Assembly: GCA_030594025.1 (NCBI GenBank)
Contig: JAUVFY010000059.1
Span: 1-7,219, forward strand
Source of the DNA: Deltaproteobacteria bacterium
GTDB taxonomy: Bacteria; Desulfobacterota; GWC2-55-46; JAUVFY01
Length of the DNA: 7,219 nt
Direction of reading: 5' to 3'
In this document: one piece after another, positions 6,235 through 7,219 of the stretch
How the letters are laid out: each line of letters begins with the position of its first letter
Position numbering within the stretch: position 1 is the first letter of the stretch
Notes under the pieces: generated by a model
The model's database searches: none
The model's input: only the letters and a program-made list of their open reading frames with translations
Told to the model about the DNA's origin: nothing
Made by a program: the position numbers and the translations under genes

Positions 6235-6256
6235 GGCGGGGAGGCGGGGAGGCGGG
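6235..6256 (+). repeat. G-rich tandem repeat (unit GGCGGGGA, about 2.75 copies)
   Basis: GGCGGGGA occurs at 6235-6242 and 6243-6250 and continues as GGCGGG to 6256. The block has six G-runs of two to four bases on the strand equivalent to the coaBC transcript. A G-quadruplex in the transcript is possible. It could equally be simple slippage in a spacer between convergent genes. Confidence 0.6.
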
Positions 6257-6262
6257 CCTGTT

Positions 6263-6298
6263 AAAAACGAGAAACCCTCTTCCAGGAACGACCGAGGG
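6263..6298 (-). terminator. Weak candidate terminator of the phospholipase-like gene
   Basis: Reading the minus strand, CCCTC (6298-6294) and GAGGG (6279-6275) form a 5-bp stem with a 14-base loop, followed by a T-rich tail that includes TTTTT (6267-6263). The position, about 45 bp past the stop of the minus-strand gene, is right for a terminator, but the stem is short. Confidence 0.3.
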
Positions 6299-6341
6299 GG
6301 CTTAAAACTGCCTCTTGCATGTAAGTAGAAAACTAAAAACC

Positions 6342-7214
6342 TTATGGAGATTGAGCCGACCGGGGTTGTATGTCGGCGAGGGCCTTTTCCATCGCATCCT
6401 GCCAGTCCCTTCCGGTCCTACGGATGGTCTTGAGGCTCCTCCTCATTGACTTCGCACTCCTGAGGTTCCCTCTTCCCGTTGGGTCTATCCTTATGCACGC
6501 CGCTTCTTTTCCGTGTGTAAGAACGTCCATCACGCAGTCGTAGGCAAGGCCGAAGTACCTCTTTTTATCCTCCTTGTGGAGCGCCCACCTCGACTTCGTG
6601 GACAGGAGGTCGAGCATATGGTGCCACCTGTCGACCCTCTGGAGGCTCATCATGCTCGAAAATATCGTCTTGTTGGTCCTGAACGAAAACGGGGTGCCCT
6701 CGAGCGTGGACTTAAGGAGCCTGTCGTTATCTCTGTGCACCTGGCGGACTATCTTTTTGGGTATCGACCAGACGCGTTTGTCCGCGAGGGCGTCGAAACG
6801 CATCTCCCAGTAGATGTGCCTCAGTATCCGGGACGAGAAAGAGCGTATCATCATCTCCGGGATAAACTGGTTGTGCCCCACCGTGTCCGCCGCGAGGTGG
6901 CTAAGGTAGCCGTAAGCGAACGCCCTCTGGGAGTCGCTCTCGGCCCTTTTAAAGAGCCTGAAGCCGAACCTCCAGTGGTGGCAGTGTTTTAATTCCTCGA
7001 CGAGGTTCTTAGCCACGACGATGTCGGCGCTTATGGTGCCGTAGAGGAAGTCATAGGGGTACCTTCCGATAACCCCCCTTACTGCCAAGGGCAGCAGAGC
7101 GAGGTTCTGGAGGACCTCACGGCCGAGCTCGAGATGCATGCCCGGCCCCCAGGCGTAAGACACGTCAGGCAGGATGAGGATAAAAAGAAGACTCAGTAGG
7201 ATTGCAAAAACCAT
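6342..7214 (-). CDS. Secreted zinc-dependent phospholipase C-like protein (S1/P1 nuclease fold), possibly lacking its extreme N-terminus
   Basis: 290 residues are visible. A hydrophobic leader (3-15) ends in the likely signal peptidase site SYA|WGPGMH, so the exported protein would begin with W22. In Bacillus cereus phospholipase C the mature N-terminal Trp is itself a zinc ligand. Further candidate ligands are H27, D64 (TISADI), a His in HCHHW (77-81), H106, D110 and H114 (HLAADTVGH), then H133 and E137 (HIYWE), the HxxxE spacing known from that enzyme. This matches the zinc-dependent phospholipase C superfamily, common as an uncharacterised exported protein in diderm bacteria. The substrate (phospholipid, other phosphodiester or nucleic acid) is unknown. 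The C-terminal 45 residues are basic and carry no recognised domain. The ATG at 7214-7212 has GGGA just upstream, too close for a normal ribosome site, and no basic residue precedes the hydrophobic core. The frame is open to the window edge, so the true start may lie outside. The gene is convergent with coaBC. Confidence 0.85.
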   Translation of the reverse strand: MVFAILLSLLFILILPDVSYAWGPGMHLELGREVLQNLALLPLAVRGVIGRYPYDFLYGTISADIVVAKNLVEELKHCHHWRFGFRLFKRAESDSQRAFAYGYLSHLAADTVGHNQFIPEMMIRSFSSRILRHIYWEMRFDALADKRVWSIPKKIVRQVHRDNDRLLKSTLEGTPFSFRTNKTIFSSMMSLQRVDRWHHMLDLLSTKSRWALHKEDKKRYFGLAYDCVMDVLTHGKEAACIRIDPTGRGNLRSAKSMRRSLKTIRRTGRDWQDAMEKALADIQPRSAQSP

Positions 7215-7219
7215 TTCCC

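Noticed and set aside
6513..6992. 159-residue plus-strand open frame opposite the phospholipase-like gene
   Set aside because: It is antisense to the conserved zinc-ligand region, and the charged translation matches no family I know.
1..7219. Mobile element, CRISPR array, defence or toxin-antitoxin system
   Set aside because: No transposase, integrase, terminal repeats, regularly spaced repeats or recognisable small paired genes are present. Codon style is uniform across the window, arguing against a recent insertion.

Overview
The window looks like a piece of chromosome from a free-living, GC-rich diderm bacterium, with no sign of mobile DNA. Ile is often encoded by ATA and Arg by AGG. That codon choice, together with an 843-residue nucleotidyltransferase/phosphomannomutase-fold fusion and an exported zinc phospholipase C-like protein, would fit a Desulfobacterota- or Nitrospirota-like lineage. 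This placement is inference from style and gene content only.

Layout: (1) 1-1560, minus strand: a 12-TM ArsB/NhaD-type (IT superfamily) transporter, followed downstream by the 5' part of a CBS-domain protein that runs off the left edge. (2) 1561-1792: a divergent intergenic region with a well-formed sigma70-type promoter facing each way and two GC-rich inverted repeats between them. (3) 1793-6198, plus strand: three tightly packed genes (gaps of 11 and 24 bp), probably one operon. They encode the sugar-nucleotide pyrophosphorylase fused to a degenerate phosphomannomutase-like domain, a glyoxalase II-like metallo-beta-lactamase-fold hydrolase, and the bifunctional coenzyme A enzyme CoaBC, which starts at TTG. 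(4) 6199-6341: a convergent intergenic gap with hairpins and a G-rich tandem repeat. (5) 6342-7214, minus strand: a secreted zinc-dependent phospholipase C/S1-P1 nuclease-fold protein whose start lies at or beyond the right edge.

Functionally, the plus-strand operon combines housekeeping roles. The pyrophosphorylase domain makes an activated sugar (probably GDP-mannose or a related NDP-hexose) for envelope glycans, CoaBC performs two steps of CoA synthesis, and the hydrolase probably cleaves a thioester or similar metabolite. The minus-strand left-hand pair couples an ion or anion transporter to a nucleotide-sensing CBS protein, which may be regulatory.

No CRISPR array, phage gene, toxin-antitoxin pair or transposase is visible, and I do not see a convincing undescribed multi-gene system. 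The observation most worth following is that all four catalytic signatures of the phosphomannomutase-fold domain in the 843-residue fusion are eroded while the fold, the length and the N-terminal pyrophosphorylase motifs are kept. It appears to be a pseudoenzyme domain fused to an active nucleotidyltransferase.
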